A DNA stretch of 9,493 nucleotides. It comes from Pyrinomonadaceae bacterium. GTDB lineage: Bacteria > Acidobacteriota > Blastocatellia > Pyrinomonadales > Pyrinomonadaceae. Shown piece by piece: positions 9,245-9,493 of this stretch. The notes beneath the pieces are model-generated. The model made no database searches. It was not told the origin of the DNA and saw only the letters and a list, made by a program, of their open reading frames with translations. The stretch is taken from positions 1 through 9,493 of the forward strand of contig JAICPV010000056.1 in assembly GCA_025929655.1 (NCBI GenBank), read 5' to 3'. Within the stretch, counting starts at the first letter, position 1; every line of letters starts with the position of its first letter. The position numbers were made by a program, and so were the translations under genes.

Positions 9245-9493
9245 CTATTTGAGCGCCGGGCGGGCGCTGCTCGCATCGAGAAGATGTTTTCGGCGCGGAA
9301 AATGAAGAAATATTCCAAGTATTCCAAGCGCGAACCAAAGATAAAAGTACGGATACGCGAATGCCACGGCGAGCACCATACCGATGATCGAGATCGATTC
9401 GCAGAACGCGCACGCGATCACCAGTCCGGTCTGAACGTGTTTGACGTTTTGCTCGGCGACCGCCTGCTCGTTCGCACGGTGACGCATCAGGAA
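9245..9493 (-). CDS. Small membrane protein, C-terminal part (cut by window edge)
   Basis: The minus-strand frame is open to the window edge (codons TTC CTG precede an internal ATG at 9487), so the gene probably begins outside the window; a start at 9487 (80 residues) cannot be excluded. From 9487 the protein has a polar stretch, then two hydrophobic segments, about residues 21-45 (TGLVIACAFCESISIIGMVL and following) and 46-63 (PYFYLWFALGILGIFLHF), and a basic, cytosolic-looking tail with PRRKH. I do not recognise the family with confidence. The CESISIIGMVLA stretch, with a Glu inside a membrane segment, resembles the second helix of rotary ATPase c subunits ('E-x-x-x-IYGLVVA'), but the rest does not allow that call. 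It is followed after 33 bases by the first exonuclease III gene and is likely in its operon. Confidence 0.6.
   Translation of the reverse strand, partial: FLMRHRANEQAVAEQNVKHVQTGLVIACAFCESISIIGMVLAVAFAYPYFYLWFALGILGIFLHFPRRKHLLDASSARPALK

Overview
This window looks like ordinary chromosome from a GC-moderate, non-enteric bacterium. I see no rRNA, tRNA, CRISPR array, transposase or phage gene. The combination of a DinB-like protein with its typical N-terminus, a secreted zinc metalloprotease of the DUF5117/DUF5118 type, a DUF805-SRPBCC membrane protein and short exodeoxyribonuclease III proteins resembles Acidobacteriota (Blastocatellia-like). That assignment is an inference from protein flavour, not from a marker gene.

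Layout: at the left edge a DinB-like gene (minus strand, cut by the window) diverges from a plus-strand YgiD-type extradiol dioxygenase gene (193-972). From 980 to the right edge every gene is on the minus strand. Read in the direction of transcription (right to left) they are: a small membrane protein cut by the right edge (9493-9245); two adjacent exodeoxyribonuclease III/AP endonuclease paralogs (9211-8441 and 8428-7658); a DUF805 membrane protein fused to an SRPBCC domain (7598-6186); a large secreted zinc metalloprotease (6011-3390), closed by a clear intrinsic terminator at 3333-3366; a MOSC-domain protein (3307-2741); a small protein of unknown family (2526-2110); a DUF454/YbaN-like membrane protein (2033-1623); and a second copy of the unknown small protein (1417-980), which meets the dioxygenase gene tail to tail with 7 bases between them.

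The genes form no obvious pathway. The right-hand block (membrane protein, two nucleases, possibly DUF805-SRPBCC) has gaps of 12-59 bases and is probably one transcript. It contributes base-excision repair capacity. The metalloprotease stands as its own unit, with a 174-base upstream region and its own terminator. The left block is looser, with gaps of 76-214 bases.

The two points most worth following are the pair of unknown paralogs (conserved start MPPI-F/Y-INT) that flank the DUF454 gene, and the tandem pair of exonuclease III genes, both with complete catalytic residues. I found no convincing evidence of a new multi-gene system such as a defence island.
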